Of a DNA stretch of 64,000 nucleotides, positions 1 through 9,726 are shown piece by piece. The notes beneath the pieces are model-generated. The model had not been told where the DNA came from and searched no databases. It saw only the letters and a list, made by a program, of their open reading frames with translations. The stretch comes from Streptomyces sp. NBC_01288 (lineage in GTDB: Bacteria > Actinomycetota > Actinomycetes > Streptomycetales > Streptomycetaceae), in NCBI RefSeq assembly GCF_035982055.1, contig NZ_CP108427.1, positions 620,001-684,000 of the forward strand, read 5' to 3'. The translations under genes and the position numbers were made by a program. Every line of letters starts with the position of its first letter. The first letter of the stretch is position 1.

Positions 1-1
1 C

Positions 2-1531
2 GTCACGGTCGACCTCTACGACGCCGTACTCGGCGGCGAGGAACCCCAGCCCGGGACCGAGCTGCGCCGCACGGCCAACACCGGGGTCCGGGACGACGCC
101 CCGCTCTATCCGGTCGGCAAGCAGATCCAGTTCATCGCGTCCTCCCCGCAGGCACGCAGCCTCGACACCGGCGAGGCAGTCGTCGAACCCCGGCTGAGCG
201 ACGCCCCCGGCTGGCTCACCCAGGACCCCGAACGCACCGCGCAGGTCGTCGAGTACGGCATCCACTCGCTGATCACCGTGCCGCTGCGGGCCGGTGCCCT
301 CATCCTCGGCGTGGTGAACTTCTGGCGCTCCGACAAGCCGGAGCCGTTCGACACGGAGGAGCTGGCCCTCGCCGAGGAGTTGGTCGCCCGCGCGGCCGTG
401 TCCATCGACAACTCCCGCCGCTACACCCGCGAACACGGCATGGCGGTGACCCTCCAGCGCAGTCTGCTGCCCCGCCGGCTGCCCGCACAGACCGCCCTCG
501 ACGTCGCCTACCGTTATCTCCCCGCGAAGTCCGGGGTCGGCGGCGACTGGTTCGACGTCCTGCCGTTGTCCGGTGCCCGGGTCGCCCTGGTCGTCGGCGA
601 TGTCGTGGGACACGGTCTGCACGCCGCGGCCACCATGGGGCGGCTGCGCACGGCGGTCCACAACTTCTCCGCGCTGGATCTTCCCCCGGACGAACTCCTG
701 GGCCTGCTCGACGAGTTGGTGGGCCGCATCGACCAGGACGAGACGACCGAGGACAGCGTCGCCCCGGTCACCGGAGCGACCTGCCTGTACGCGATCTACG
801 ACCCGGTGACCCTGCGCTGCACCGTCGCCCGCGCCGGCCATCCCCCGCCCGCCCTCATCCTGCCGGACGGCACCGTCGAGTTCCCGGACGTCCCCGCCGG
901 TCCCCCGCTCGGACTCGGCGGACTCCCTTTCGAGACGGCCGAGTTGGAGCTGGCCGAGGGCACCCGGCTGGTCCTGTACACGGACGGCCTGGTCGAGGAC
1001 CGGGAGCGCGACATCGACGTCGGCCTGGAGATGCTGCGCACCGCGCTCACCGGCTCCGGCGACTCCCCCGAGGACACCTGCCGGGCCGTCCTCGACTCGG
1101 AGTTGTCGGTACGCCCGAGCGACGACATCGCCCTGATCGTCGCCCGCACCCGCGCCCTGGGCGCCGACCGCATCGCCGAGTGGCGCGTCCCGTCCGACCC
1201 GGCCGCCGTCGCCGACATGCGCGCCTCGGTCACCCGTCAGCTCACCCACTGGGGCCTGGACGAGCTGACGTTCACCACCGAACTCATCCTCAGCGAACTG
1301 GTCACCAACGCGATCCGCTACGGCAACGACCCCGTCCGCGTCCGCCTGCTGCGCGACCGCACCCTCATCTGCGAGGTCTACGACGGCAGCACCACGTCAC
1401 CACACCTGCGGTACGCGGCGATGACGGACGAGGGCGGCCGGGGCCTGTTCCTGGTGGCCCAGCTCTCAGAACGCTGGGGCACCAGGTACACCCCGGCGGG
1501 CAAGGTCATCTGGGCCGAACAGGCCCTGTGA
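2..1531 (+). CDS. GAF - SpoIIE phosphatase - HATPase regulator (5' partial)
   Basis: The 5' end is cut off by the window; 509 codons are visible. Three domains follow each other: the end of a GAF sensor domain (about residues 1-135), a PP2C-type SpoIIE phosphatase domain (about 147-375; motifs GGDWFD, GDVVGHG, LYTDGLVEDR and DDIALIV) and a C-terminal HATPase of the anti-sigma type (about 390-505; N-box ELILSELVTNAIRYG and G-box GGRGLFLV). Such proteins dephosphorylate anti-sigma-factor antagonists and can also act as serine kinases, so this is probably a cytoplasmic stress or developmental partner-switching regulator. The missing N-terminus may carry further GAF or PAS domains. The architecture is clear; the partner proteins are unknown. 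Confidence 0.92.
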   Translation, partial: VTVDLYDAVLGGEEPQPGTELRRTANTGVRDDAPLYPVGKQIQFIASSPQARSLDTGEAVVEPRLSDAPGWLTQDPERTAQVVEYGIHSLITVPLRAGALILGVVNFWRSDKPEPFDTEELALAEELVARAAVSIDNSRRYTREHGMAVTLQRSLLPRRLPAQTALDVAYRYLPAKSGVGGDWFDVLPLSGARVALVVGDVVGHGLHAAATMGRLRTAVHNFSALDLPPDELLGLLDELVGRIDQDETTEDSVAPVTGATCLYAIYDPVTLRCTVARAGHPPPALILPDGTVEFPDVPAGPPLGLGGLPFETAELELAEGTRLVLYTDGLVEDRERDIDVGLEMLRTALTGSGDSPEDTCRAVLDSELSVRPSDDIALIVARTRALGADRIAEWRVPSDPAAVADMRASVTRQLTHWGLDELTFTTELILSELVTNAIRYGNDPVRVRLLRDRTLICEVYDGSTTSPHLRYAAMTDEGGRGLFLVAQLSERWGTRYTPAGKVIWAEQAL

Positions 1532-1548
1532 CCAACCCGGTTGACGGG

Positions 1549-1586
1549 CAGCGCCCGCACCGGCCGCCGAGCCAATACGGGCGCTG
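1549..1586. terminator. Stem-loop between convergent genes
   Basis: Perfect 9-bp arms CAGCGCCCG and CGGGCGCTG with a 20-nt loop lie between the end of the SpoIIE gene and the end of the convergent FG-GAP gene. There is no T-tract, as is usual in Streptomyces. It could end transcription from both sides. Confidence 0.5.
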
Positions 1587-1616
1587 TCACACTGCTTCCC
1601 CTCAGTCGCCGAAGGC

Positions 1617-3104
1617 TTACTCGTCGATCGCCGACCCGAAGCCCGCCCCCTTGGCCGCGCCGCCGAGGTCGGCCGCGCTGTAGAGCGAAGAGCCGTCGGC
1701 GAGCAGGCCCTTGGGGCCGGCCGGGAGCAACCAGACATAGCCGTCACCGGCGTTCTCGCCGGGTGCGGAGGCGACCAGTTCGCTGCGGCCGTCAGCGTCC
1801 GTGTCCGCCAGCCGGACCTGGGAGCCCCAGGCGTCGTCGGCCTCGGCGGTGCCGGGGATGTTCGCGGTGTTCTGGTCGAAGGACTGGGCGCCGGTCGCGG
1901 TCACACCGTTGCCCGAACCGCGCAACAGCCATACGGCGCCCGCGTCCTGGACGGTGCCGATGTCCTCGCCGGGTGCGCCGACGGCGATGTCCGCGTAGCC
2001 GTCGCCGTTCACGTCGCCGACGGAGAGGTCGTTGCCCCAGGCGTCACCGTGCTCCGAAGTGCCGGGTACGCCCGGGGAGTTCTGCGACCACCAGTCGGCG
2101 GGACCGGCAGGGCCCTCCGAACTGCCGTAGTAGACGGCGATCTTGCCGCCGTCGTCCCCCTCCGCCTTGTCGTCGGCGCTGCTGAGCTGGCCGACCACCA
2201 GGTCGTCGTAGCCGTCGTGGTTGATGTCGCCGGAGGCGGTGCCGAGGCCGCCGTTCAGGTCCTGACGGTACGTCAACTCGGTGTCGCCGCCCGCGTAGAG
2301 GGCCGACCAGCCCTGCTGGTAGTCGTCGTCGGGGCTGTAGCCCGAGACGACCAGGTCGGCGAAGCCGTTGCGGTCGTAGTCGCCGGTGGTGAGGTAGGCG
2401 GGCTGGATGCGGTGGCCGCCGGGGGCCGTGGTCGTGTTCAGGGTGCCCATCAGGTGCAGGATGTCGGTGTGGAAGGCGAAGATCTGGGCGCCGTTGTCGT
2501 CCAGGACGGCCATCTCGTCGGCGTCGGTGGCGCCGGTGAAGCGGGCCGCCGCCACGGACTGGCCGAAGCGGGCGTCCGCCGCGGGCTTGGTGGAGGTGAA
2601 GGAGGTGTTCGCCTCGGCGCCCAGGCCGGCCTTGGAGCCGTAGAGGACGGTGACGCGGCCGGCGTTCTCCAGGCTGCCCTCGTCCTCGCCGGGGGCGCCG
2701 ATCAGCGCGTCGTCGTAGCCGTCGCCGTTCACGTCACCGGTGGCGATCGCCCGGCCGAAGGAGTCGTAGGTCTCCGAGGTGCCGGGGACGCCGGGCGTGG
2801 ACTGGCTGATGACGGCCGTGTGGCCCTTGGGGACGGTGTTGTTGGTGGCGATGCCGTTCGGGGCGCCGTACTGGACGGTGACGTAACCGGCGCCCTGCTT
2901 GCCGTCGACGGTGCCGTCCGGGGCACCGATCAGGACGTCGTCGTAGCCGTCCCCGTTGAAGTCGCTGTTGCGGTCGACGGCGCTGGTGCCGCCGGGGACG
3001 CCCGCGTAGCTGGCGGGTGCGGCGACGATGCCGGCGCCTGCCAGGAGCAGGAAGGTCGCGGACGCGACGGCGGCGGAGACCTTCTTGCGTGACACGTTCG
3101 TCAT
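1617..3104 (-). CDS. Secreted FG-GAP repeat (integrin-alpha-like beta-propeller) protein
   Basis: 495 residues with an N-terminal signal peptide (hydrophobic stretch then alanine-rich cleavage region, about residues 1-34). The mature part is built from about seven FG-GAP repeats, each with a calcium-loop motif such as DFNGDGYDDVLIGAP, DVNGDGYDDALIGAP, DINHDGYDDLVVG and DVNGDGYADIAVGAP. This predicts a seven-bladed, calcium-binding extracellular beta-propeller. Such proteins are common in Streptomyces exoproteomes; no catalytic domain is present and the ligand is unknown. The ATG start is preceded by a GGGGGA-type ribosome-binding site. Confidence 0.88.
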   Translation of the reverse strand: MTNVSRKKVSAAVASATFLLLAGAGIVAAPASYAGVPGGTSAVDRNSDFNGDGYDDVLIGAPDGTVDGKQGAGYVTVQYGAPNGIATNNTVPKGHTAVISQSTPGVPGTSETYDSFGRAIATGDVNGDGYDDALIGAPGEDEGSLENAGRVTVLYGSKAGLGAEANTSFTSTKPAADARFGQSVAAARFTGATDADEMAVLDDNGAQIFAFHTDILHLMGTLNTTTAPGGHRIQPAYLTTGDYDRNGFADLVVSGYSPDDDYQQGWSALYAGGDTELTYRQDLNGGLGTASGDINHDGYDDLVVGQLSSADDKAEGDDGGKIAVYYGSSEGPAGPADWWSQNSPGVPGTSEHGDAWGNDLSVGDVNGDGYADIAVGAPGEDIGTVQDAGAVWLLRGSGNGVTATGAQSFDQNTANIPGTAEADDAWGSQVRLADTDADGRSELVASAPGENAGDGYVWLLPAGPKGLLADGSSLYSAADLGGAAKGAGFGSAIDE

Positions 3105-3239
3105 GATGTGTTCCCCCGTGGATCAATTGTGTTGCGGTCAACGGGTTCGACAGGAGACATGCCCCGGTAGTTGTGGTGCCTCGGTGTGCTGTGACACCTC
3201 GGTGACACTTGTTGCGCGGCCCGGACGAAGCCGGCCGGA

Positions 3240-5075
3240 TCAGCCGAGGGCCTTGTCCAGGTTGAACGCGGCGCTGATCAGGGCGAGGTGGGTGAACGCC
3301 TGGGGGAAATTGCCCTGTTGCTCGCCGGTACGGCCGATCTCCTCGGCGTACAGGCCGAGATGGTTGGCGTAGGTGAGCATCTTCTCGAAGGCGAGGCGGG
3401 CCTCGTCGACGCGGCCGGCGCGGACCATGGCCTCGACGTACCAGAAGGAGCAGATCGAGAACGTGCCCTCGTCGCCGCGCAGTCCGTCGGGGCTGGCCTG
3501 CGGGTTGTAGCGGTAGACGAGGGAGTCGGAGACGAGTTCCTCGGTCAACGCGTCCAGTGTGGAGAGCCACTTGGGGTCGGTGGGCGCGATGAACTTCGCC
3601 AGCGGCATCATCAACAGGGCGGCGTCGAGGACGTCGCTGCCCTCGTACTGGACGAAGGCCTGACGCTTGACCGACCAGCCGCGGTCCATGATGCGACGGT
3701 AGATGGTGTCGCGGCAGCCGCCCCAGTACGACAGGTTGGCGGGCAGCCCGCGGCGGTTGGCGAGGCGGATCGCGCGTTCGATCGCGACCCAGCACATCAG
3801 GCGTGAGTAGAGGAAGTTCTTGCGGCCACCGCGGGTCTCCCAGACGCCCTCGTCGGGCTGGTCCCAGTTCTCGCAGACCCAGTCGACCAGGGCGCACACG
3901 TCGTCCCACTGGGCGCTGGAGATCGGCTCGGCCCACTTGTCGTAGAGGTAGATGGAGTCGATCAGGGCGCCGTAGATGTCGAGTTGGAGCTGGTCGGACG
4001 CCGCGTTGCCGACGCGGACCGGGGCGGATTTCTGGTGGCCTTCGAGGTGCGGGAGTTCGCGTTCGGTGAGTTCGGTGCGGCCGTCGATGCCGTACATGAT
4101 CTGGAGCGGGCCGGAGGGGTTGCCGTCGCCGGGGCTGATGTAGCGGGTCACGAACTGCATGAACGCCTTGGCCTCGCCGGTGAAGCCGAGGCGCAGCAGC
4201 GCGTAGACGCAGAAGGCGGCGTCGCGGATCCAGACGTAGCGGTAGTCCCAGTTGCGCTCGCCGCCGAGCTGTTCGGGGAGGCTGGTGGTGGGGGCGGCGA
4301 CGATCGCGCCGGTGGGGGCGTAGGTCAGCAGCTTGAGGGTGAGGGCGGAGCGGTGGACCATCTCTCGCCAGCGGCCGCGGTAGCGGGACTGGGAGATCCA
4401 GCGGCGCCAGTAGGCGACCGTCGAGGCGAACTCGTCCTCGGCCTCCTGCCGTGCGCAGGGGCGGGAGGTCACCTCGCCGTCGACCTGGTCGAGGGCGAAC
4501 ACCTCGGACTCGCCCTCGTCGAGCTTGAAGTCGGCCCACACGTCGACGTCGTCGCACTCCAGGGGGACGGTGGCGGTCAGCGCGAGGGACCTCTCGGCGG
4601 ACTCGAAGAGCGCCACGTCGCCGACCATCCGCGCGGTGTGCGGCGAGGCGCCGTAGTCGAACCTCGGGGCGACCCGCGTCCGGAACGGCACCGAGCCGCG
4701 CACGCACAGCACGCGCCGGATCAGGCGGTGCCGGGCGGACGCGTCCGACTCCCCGGTCACCGGCATGAAGTCCTGGACCTCGCCGACGCCCTCCTCGGTG
4801 TAGAACCGGGTGATCAGGACGTTGGTGTCGGGGAAGTAGAACTGCTTGGTGCGCGCGGGCACGGCGGCGGCCAGCTCGAAGGAGCCGCCGCGTTCCGCGT
4901 CCAGGATCGCGGCGAAGACGCTCGGGGCGTCGAAGGACGGGCAGCAGTACCAGTCGATCGTGCCGTTCGTGCCCACCAGGGCCACGCTCCGCAGATCGCC
5001 GATCAGTCCGTGCTCGGCGATGGGCAGATATCCGGGTCCGGTGGGGGTGTCCTGCTCGGGCGGGGTCTCGACCAT
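3240..5075 (-). CDS. Glycoside hydrolase family 15 protein (glucoamylase/trehalase-like)
   Basis: 611 residues without a signal peptide, so cytoplasmic. The N-terminal beta-sandwich begins with the GH15-typical IAEHGLIGDLRSVALV and NGTIDWYCCPSFDAP. The (alpha/alpha)6 barrel carries GERNWDYRYVWIRDAAF around residue 270, and the C-terminal base region GLYAEEIG lies near residue 582. Actinobacterial proteins of this shape include cytoplasmic GH15 trehalases as well as glucoamylase-like enzymes, and sequence alone does not separate the two. It is transcribed in the same direction as the FG-GAP gene but 135 bp away. A strong inverted repeat lies just upstream of its start. Confidence 0.88.
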   Translation of the reverse strand: MVETPPEQDTPTGPGYLPIAEHGLIGDLRSVALVGTNGTIDWYCCPSFDAPSVFAAILDAERGGSFELAAAVPARTKQFYFPDTNVLITRFYTEEGVGEVQDFMPVTGESDASARHRLIRRVLCVRGSVPFRTRVAPRFDYGASPHTARMVGDVALFESAERSLALTATVPLECDDVDVWADFKLDEGESEVFALDQVDGEVTSRPCARQEAEDEFASTVAYWRRWISQSRYRGRWREMVHRSALTLKLLTYAPTGAIVAAPTTSLPEQLGGERNWDYRYVWIRDAAFCVYALLRLGFTGEAKAFMQFVTRYISPGDGNPSGPLQIMYGIDGRTELTERELPHLEGHQKSAPVRVGNAASDQLQLDIYGALIDSIYLYDKWAEPISSAQWDDVCALVDWVCENWDQPDEGVWETRGGRKNFLYSRLMCWVAIERAIRLANRRGLPANLSYWGGCRDTIYRRIMDRGWSVKRQAFVQYEGSDVLDAALLMMPLAKFIAPTDPKWLSTLDALTEELVSDSLVYRYNPQASPDGLRGDEGTFSICSFWYVEAMVRAGRVDEARLAFEKMLTYANHLGLYAEEIGRTGEQQGNFPQAFTHLALISAAFNLDKALG

Positions 5076-5123
5076 CGCGGCAGCCTCCCTGGTTCGGGCC
5101 CGCGCGGGCCGGTTCCCAGCTTA

Positions 5124-5217
5124 GGGTCTGCCCGGCGGAGCAGGTCGCAGAAAAGGAACAGCAACTGATCGGCGCCGGTGAGCCCCGCGTCTGCGACATG
5201 ATCCGCCGGGCAGGCCC
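5124..5217. repeat. Long imperfect inverted repeat (28-nt arms, 38-nt loop)
   Basis: The arm at 5124-5151 (starting GGGTCTGCCCGGCGGA) is the reverse complement of 5190-5217 (ending ATCCGCCGGGCAGGCCC) apart from two mismatches and one G-T type pair. It lies 49 bp upstream of the GH15 start and 128 bp before the small ORF at 5345. It could be a terminator, a structured 5' leader of the GH15 gene or an old inserted repeat. Confidence 0.65.
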
Positions 5218-5344
5218 TGGGTTCAGGTTCTCGATCGGCCACTCTTCCGGATGCAGGGAGGAGCCGGGCGGGGAATCGTGGGAGTGGGACCCACGGCACT
5301 CGTACGATGCCGGTGGACCTGTCCGGTCCCGAGAAGGAGGCCCC

Positions 5345-5551
5345 ATGTCGACGTCAGAGTCCGGCGCGTCCGTCCCGCCCGGGGATCGCGCCACACCGGA
5401 TGCCCTGCTGCACGCCCGTACCGGGACCGAGGTGGCGCCGGAGGACGTGGTGCTGGCGGCCGGGCGGGACGTGACCCCGGAGAATCTGGAGTGGGCCCGG
5501 CGGAAGATCGAGGCGGAGGGGGCGGCGGCGCTGGACAAACTGCTTCCTTAG
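5345..5551 (+). CDS. Small hypothetical protein, 68 residues
   Basis: The start is fixed by a good ribosome-binding site (GAAGGAGG) just upstream of ATG 5345; the same frame is open further upstream but has no better start. The protein has a flexible Ser/Pro/Gly-rich N-terminus followed by a helical, acidic C-terminal half containing DVTPENLEWARRKIEAEG. There is no signal peptide or membrane segment. I do not recognise the family. It lies 69 bp before the transhydrogenase gene in the same direction, so co-transcription is possible. Confidence 0.7.
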   Translation: MSTSESGASVPPGDRATPDALLHARTGTEVAPEDVVLAAGRDVTPENLEWARRKIEAEGAAALDKLLP

Positions 5552-5620
5552 GCGTCTCGTCGGCACCTGGTTACCCGTTCACCCTTTCGGAGAGGGCGCT
5601 CCGGCTGACAGACTCCGGAG

Positions 5621-7024
5621 GTGCCCGACTTCGACATGCTTGTCATCGGTTCAGGACCGGGTGGCCAGAAGGCCGCCATCGCCGCGGCCAAGCTCGGCCG
5701 CCGGGTCGCCGTCGTCGACCGCCCCGACATGGTCGGTGGGGTCTCCATCCACACCGGGACCATCCCCTCCAAGACGCTGCGCGAGGCGGTGCTGTATCTC
5801 ACCGGTCTCACCCAGCGCGATCTGTACGGGCAGAGCTACCGCCTGAAGGACGACATCACCGTCGGCGACCTCACCGCGCGCACGCAGCACGTGGTCAGCC
5901 GTGAAGTCGACGTCATCCGCAACCAGTTGTCCCGCAACCAGGTCTCCCTGTTCGCCGGCACGGGCCGCTTCGTCGACCCGCACACCGTCGCGTTGACCGA
6001 GATCACCGGCCACGAACGGCTGTTGACCGCGGAGCACATCGTCATCGCCACCGGTACCCGCCCCGCGCAGCCGGACACCGTCGAGTTCGACGGGCGGACC
6101 ATCATGGACTCGGACAACGTCCTCGACCTGCCCAAGGTCCCGCGGTCCATGGTCATCGTCGGCGCGGGTGTCATCGGCATGGAGTACGCCTCGATGTTCG
6201 CCGCGCTCGGCAGCAAGATCACCGTGGTGGAGAAGCGCGCCGGGATGCTCGACTTCTGCGACCTGGAGGTCATCGAGTCGCTCAAGTACCACCTGCGGGA
6301 CCTCGCCGTCACCTTCCGCTTCGGGGAGACCGTGGCCGCCGTCGAGCGGCACACCAACGGCACGCTGACCGTCCTGGAGAGCGGCAAGAAGATCCCGGCC
6401 GACGCCGTGATGTACTCCGCGGGACGCCAGGGCCTCACCGACGAACTCGACCTGGACAAGGCCGGGTTGTCCGCCGACCGGCGCGGCCGGATCGACGTCG
6501 ACGAGAACTTCCGCACCGCGGTGCCGCACATCTACGCCGTCGGCGACGTCATCGGCTTCCCGGCCCTCGCCGCGACCTCGATGGAACAGGGCCGTACGGC
6601 CGCGTACCACGCCTGCGGTGAGCCGGTGCACCGGATCGACGACCGGCAGCCGATCGGCATCTACACCATCCCGGAGATCAGTTTCATCGGGAAGACCGAG
6701 GACCAACTCACCGAGGAGTGCGTGCCGTTCGAGGTCGGGATCTCCCGCTACCGCGAACTCGCGCGCGGCCAGATCATCGGCGACTCGCACGGCATGCTCA
6801 AGCTGCTGGTCTCCCCCACGGACCGCACCCTGCTCGGCGTGCACTGCTTCGGTACCGGCGCGACGGAGCTCATTCACATCGGCCAGTCGGTGATGGGCTG
6901 CGGCGGCACGGTCGACTATCTCGTGGACGCGGTCTTCAACTACCCGACCCTCGCCGAGTCCTACAAGGTCGCCGCCCTCGACGCGACCAACAAACTGCGG
7001 CAGATCGACCGACTCGGCGACTGA
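5621..7024 (+). CDS. sthA: Soluble (Si-specific) NAD(P)+ transhydrogenase
   Basis: 467 residues of the flavoprotein disulfide-reductase superfamily. The FAD dinucleotide motif is [12 protein letters not shown], the NAD(P) motif [13 protein letters not shown] and the second FAD motif [14 protein letters not shown]. The usual redox-active CxxxxC pair is absent: the position reads [13 protein letters not shown], matching SthA rather than lipoamide dehydrogenase. SthA moves hydride between NADPH and NAD+ in the cytoplasm. The GTG at 5621 directly abuts its GGAG, so the in-frame ATG at 5636, with a normal though long spacing, may be the real start; this changes only five residues. Confidence 0.9.
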   Translation: MPDFDMLVIGSGPGGQKAAIAAAKLGRRVAVVDRPDMVGGVSIHTGTIPSKTLREAVLYLTGLTQRDLYGQSYRLKDDITVGDLTARTQHVVSREVDVIRNQLSRNQVSLFAGTGRFVDPHTVALTEITGHERLLTAEHIVIATGTRPAQPDTVEFDGRTIMDSDNVLDLPKVPRSMVIVGAGVIGMEYASMFAALGSKITVVEKRAGMLDFCDLEVIESLKYHLRDLAVTFRFGETVAAVERHTNGTLTVLESGKKIPADAVMYSAGRQGLTDELDLDKAGLSADRRGRIDVDENFRTAVPHIYAVGDVIGFPALAATSMEQGRTAAYHACGEPVHRIDDRQPIGIYTIPEISFIGKTEDQLTEECVPFEVGISRYRELARGQIIGDSHGMLKLLVSPTDRTLLGVHCFGTGATELIHIGQSVMGCGGTVDYLVDAVFNYPTLAESYKVAALDATNKLRQIDRLGD

Positions 7025-7082
7025 CCGTTCACAGGAGATTACTCGCTGGTCAATCTTGAAAGGTCAAGAGGTACGGCTATCA

Positions 7083-7103
7083 TCACACCCACACACGGTG
7101 TGA
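7083..7103. promoter_or_regulatory. Inverted repeat upstream of the permease
   Basis: TCACACC and GGTGTGA, 7-bp perfect arms with a 7-nt spacer, lie about 150 bp upstream of the amino-acid permease start. It could be an operator or a leader hairpin. No regulator gene is adjacent. Confidence 0.35.
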
Positions 7104-7250
7104 CCGTCCGCCGACGCAGCGGTTCAACGGGTATCCACCACCCCCTATTTGTTGTTCCGACCGGCCACTGACCCGAGGCCACCCCATCTCCGGGTCCGGG
7201 GCCGGTTCGCGCAACCCCCCACGTCGTGCAAGACGGAAAGCAGCGCATCC

Positions 7251-8723
7251 ATGAGCAACAACAGGGGCAGAGGGCTACAGGCCAACGCCCTCGGTACGTT
7301 CGACACGGTGGTGATGGCCGTGGCGGGCAGCGCCCCGGCCTACTCGCTGGCCGCGACCACGGCGGTCCTGGTCGGCGCGGTGGGGCTGGCCAGTCCGGCG
7401 GCGCTCCTCTACTGCGCGATACCGATGCTGGGTATCGCGCTGGCGTTCAGCTATCTCGGCCGTATCGACGTGAACGCGGGGGCGAGTTACTCCTGGGTGG
7501 GCCGCACCCTGCACCCCTTTCTGGGCTTCATCAGCGGCTGGGCCCTGGTGGTCTCCGCGACCATCTTCATGGTCGCCGGGTCACTGCCCGCCGGGTCGAT
7601 GACCCTGTCCCTCTTCGATCAAGGCCTCGCGGACAACACGGCGTTGTCGACGGTGGTGGGCGCCGCGTGGTTCGTGATCATGCTGCTCGTGGTGCTCGGC
7701 GGCGCCCGGCTCACGGTCCGCGCCCAACTCCTCATGTCCGGCGTCGAGTTGAGCATCCTGGCGCTGTTCGCGGTGTTCGCCCTCGTCCACTCCGACAACG
7801 CCCGCGCCTTCGACTGGTCCTGGCTGGGCTTCAGTCACTTCGACGGGGTGTCCGGCTTCGCGTCGGGCGCGCTCATCGCCGCGTTCTACTACTGGGGCTG
7901 GGACGTCACCAGCAACCTCAGCGAGGAGACCCGCAACAGCCGTCGTACGACCGGACTCGCGGGCCTGATCGGCGTCGGCATCGTGTTCCTGCTCTTCGAG
8001 GTGTTCACCATCGCGGTGAACATCATCCTGACCTCGCGGCAGATCGAGAGCAACAAGGCCAACGTGCTGGCGGTGCTCGGTGACGAGCTGTGGCCGGGCT
8101 GGGGCGGCAGGTTGCTCATCGTGTCGGTGATGCTGTCGACCATCGCGACCCTGGAGACCACCCTCATCCAGGTCACGCGCTCGCTGTTCGCGATGGGCCG
8201 CGACCGTACGATGCCGGCCGCGCTGGGCAAGGTGCACCGCACCTGGAACACCCCGTGGGTCGCCATCACCGTGGTCGGCGGGGTGGCGCTGGTGATGTTC
8301 ATCGCCTCGAACGCGCTCGGTTCGGTGGGCGAGATCCTCTACGACGCGATCTCGGCGATCGGTCTCCAGATCGCCGTGTACTACGGCCTGGCGGGCCTCG
8401 CGGTGGTCGTCGCCTACCGCAAGATGCTGTTCAAGTCGGCGGCGAACTTCCTCTTCGGCGGGCTGTGGCCGCTGTTCGGCGCCCTGTTCATGTTCTGGAT
8501 CTTCGTCGAGTCGCTGAGCAGCCTGAGCGACGCGGCGATCACCATCGGCGTGGGCGGCCTGGCCGTAGGGCTGGTCCCCATGTTCTGGTACTGGAAGCAG
8601 GGCAGCGACTACTACCGCCCCGCACGCCTCGACGCGACGCACACCGTCGAGACGGACTACGTCCCGGACGACTTCGTGCCCGAACAGTCCCGGGTCCATC
8701 AGGGTCTCCCGACCGACTTCTGA
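7251..8723 (+). CDS. APC-family amino acid permease
   Basis: 490 residues with about twelve hydrophobic segments. The start of the protein (LGTFDTVVMAVAGSAPAYSL) is the typical first transmembrane region of the amino acid-polyamine-organocation family, with the small-residue substrate loop between helix halves. The family moves amino acids or amines across the inner membrane by proton symport or exchange; the substrate cannot be read from sequence. The ATG at 7251 has GGAAAG upstream; the same frame is open from 7149 but that stretch is not permease-like. The next gene follows after 11 bp, so the two probably form an operon. Confidence 0.88.
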   Translation: MSNNRGRGLQANALGTFDTVVMAVAGSAPAYSLAATTAVLVGAVGLASPAALLYCAIPMLGIALAFSYLGRIDVNAGASYSWVGRTLHPFLGFISGWALVVSATIFMVAGSLPAGSMTLSLFDQGLADNTALSTVVGAAWFVIMLLVVLGGARLTVRAQLLMSGVELSILALFAVFALVHSDNARAFDWSWLGFSHFDGVSGFASGALIAAFYYWGWDVTSNLSEETRNSRRTTGLAGLIGVGIVFLLFEVFTIAVNIILTSRQIESNKANVLAVLGDELWPGWGGRLLIVSVMLSTIATLETTLIQVTRSLFAMGRDRTMPAALGKVHRTWNTPWVAITVVGGVALVMFIASNALGSVGEILYDAISAIGLQIAVYYGLAGLAVVVAYRKMLFKSAANFLFGGLWPLFGALFMFWIFVESLSSLSDAAITIGVGGLAVGLVPMFWYWKQGSDYYRPARLDATHTVETDYVPDDFVPEQSRVHQGLPTDF

Positions 8724-8734
8724 GGGGCACCCCG

Positions 8735-9694
8735 ATGGCGCGAGACCGCTACCTCCCCGACTTCGACCCCGACTGCGGGGACGCGTACCTCAGTTCGGCC
8801 CGCCAGGACATCGTCATCGGCCGCTGGCAGGGTCTGCGGGACCTGCTGCGGAACACCGGCGCGCACTGGCTCGGCCGGGGTCACCGGGTCCGGACGCTCG
8901 CGCAGGCCTGCGCGAGCAGTTCGACGGTCGAGTCGTGGCTGGCCGCCGAGCCGCACAGCGGCGACGCGCTCACGCTGCGCGCGGCGACGGAGACGGCCCG
9001 CGCGTTCAACATCGCCATCGCGGCGGGCCGGGGCGTGCCGATCGACCGGAACCGTATCGACGCCGCCGTCATGGCCTGCCTCCAGGCCTCGGAGGCGTAC
9101 CCGGACGACCCCACCCCGTGGATCTCCCTGATCTCCGTGGCCCGTCTCTATCCATCGGGCGTACGACGCCAGGAACTCGCCCGCTGGTGGGACGAGTTGC
9201 ACCGGCGCGACCCCTACAGCGTCGAGGGCCATCTCCAGGTCCTCCACTACTACTCCTCCCGCTGGCACGGCAGCCACGGCCTGATGTACGACTTCGCCCG
9301 CGACGCGGCCGGGGTGGCACCGCCCGGCTGCACCCTGCCGGTGCTGGTGCAGTACGCGCGCGTCGAGGAGTACCGCTACGCCCTCGACGCCGCGCAGGGC
9401 CAGCAGGCGGCGGTGGGCCTCGGCCAGCACTGGACCCACGACGGCGCCGTCAGCGACGTACGCCGCACCTGGCAACGCTGGATCACCGCCCGCGAGGACG
9501 GCCCCTTCCCGCCCGGGGAACTGCGCGACCTCAACTACCTTGCCCACGCGGCCTGTTACGCGGGCACGAAGGACATCTCGACACCGATCCTGGCCATGAT
9601 GGGCCGTCGGGCGACGACGACTCCGTGGTCGTACACCGGGGATGCGGAGAAGCAGATCGTGAAGTGGCGGAAGGAGTTGGGGGTGCGGCCGTGA
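8735..9694 (+). CDS. Conserved hypothetical, helical, paired with the permease
   Basis: 319 residues, cytoplasmic, beginning MARDRYLPDFDPDCGDAYL. It is rich in Arg, Trp and Tyr and looks mostly helical, with an overall TPR-like feel (DPYSVEGHLQVLHYYSSRWHG), but no repeat can be defined with certainty. No catalytic motif is visible. It starts 11 bp after the permease stop, so it is probably co-transcribed. I do not recognise the family and assign no function. Confidence 0.72.
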   Translation: MARDRYLPDFDPDCGDAYLSSARQDIVIGRWQGLRDLLRNTGAHWLGRGHRVRTLAQACASSSTVESWLAAEPHSGDALTLRAATETARAFNIAIAAGRGVPIDRNRIDAAVMACLQASEAYPDDPTPWISLISVARLYPSGVRRQELARWWDELHRRDPYSVEGHLQVLHYYSSRWHGSHGLMYDFARDAAGVAPPGCTLPVLVQYARVEEYRYALDAAQGQQAAVGLGQHWTHDGAVSDVRRTWQRWITAREDGPFPPGELRDLNYLAHAACYAGTKDISTPILAMMGRRATTTPWSYTGDAEKQIVKWRKELGVRP

Positions 9695-9726
9695 GTGGTC
9701 CGGTTCGTCACTCCGCCCAATAGGGG

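Noticed and set aside
3105..3239. Repeated CCTCGGTG/TGACAC pieces upstream of the FG-GAP gene
   Set aside because: Short and imperfect; could arise by chance in this composition.
2734..5538. 934-codon open frame on the minus strand across the FG-GAP and GH15 genes
   Set aside because: Arg/Pro-rich translation with no domain; it is the out-of-frame shadow of two genes with clear families.
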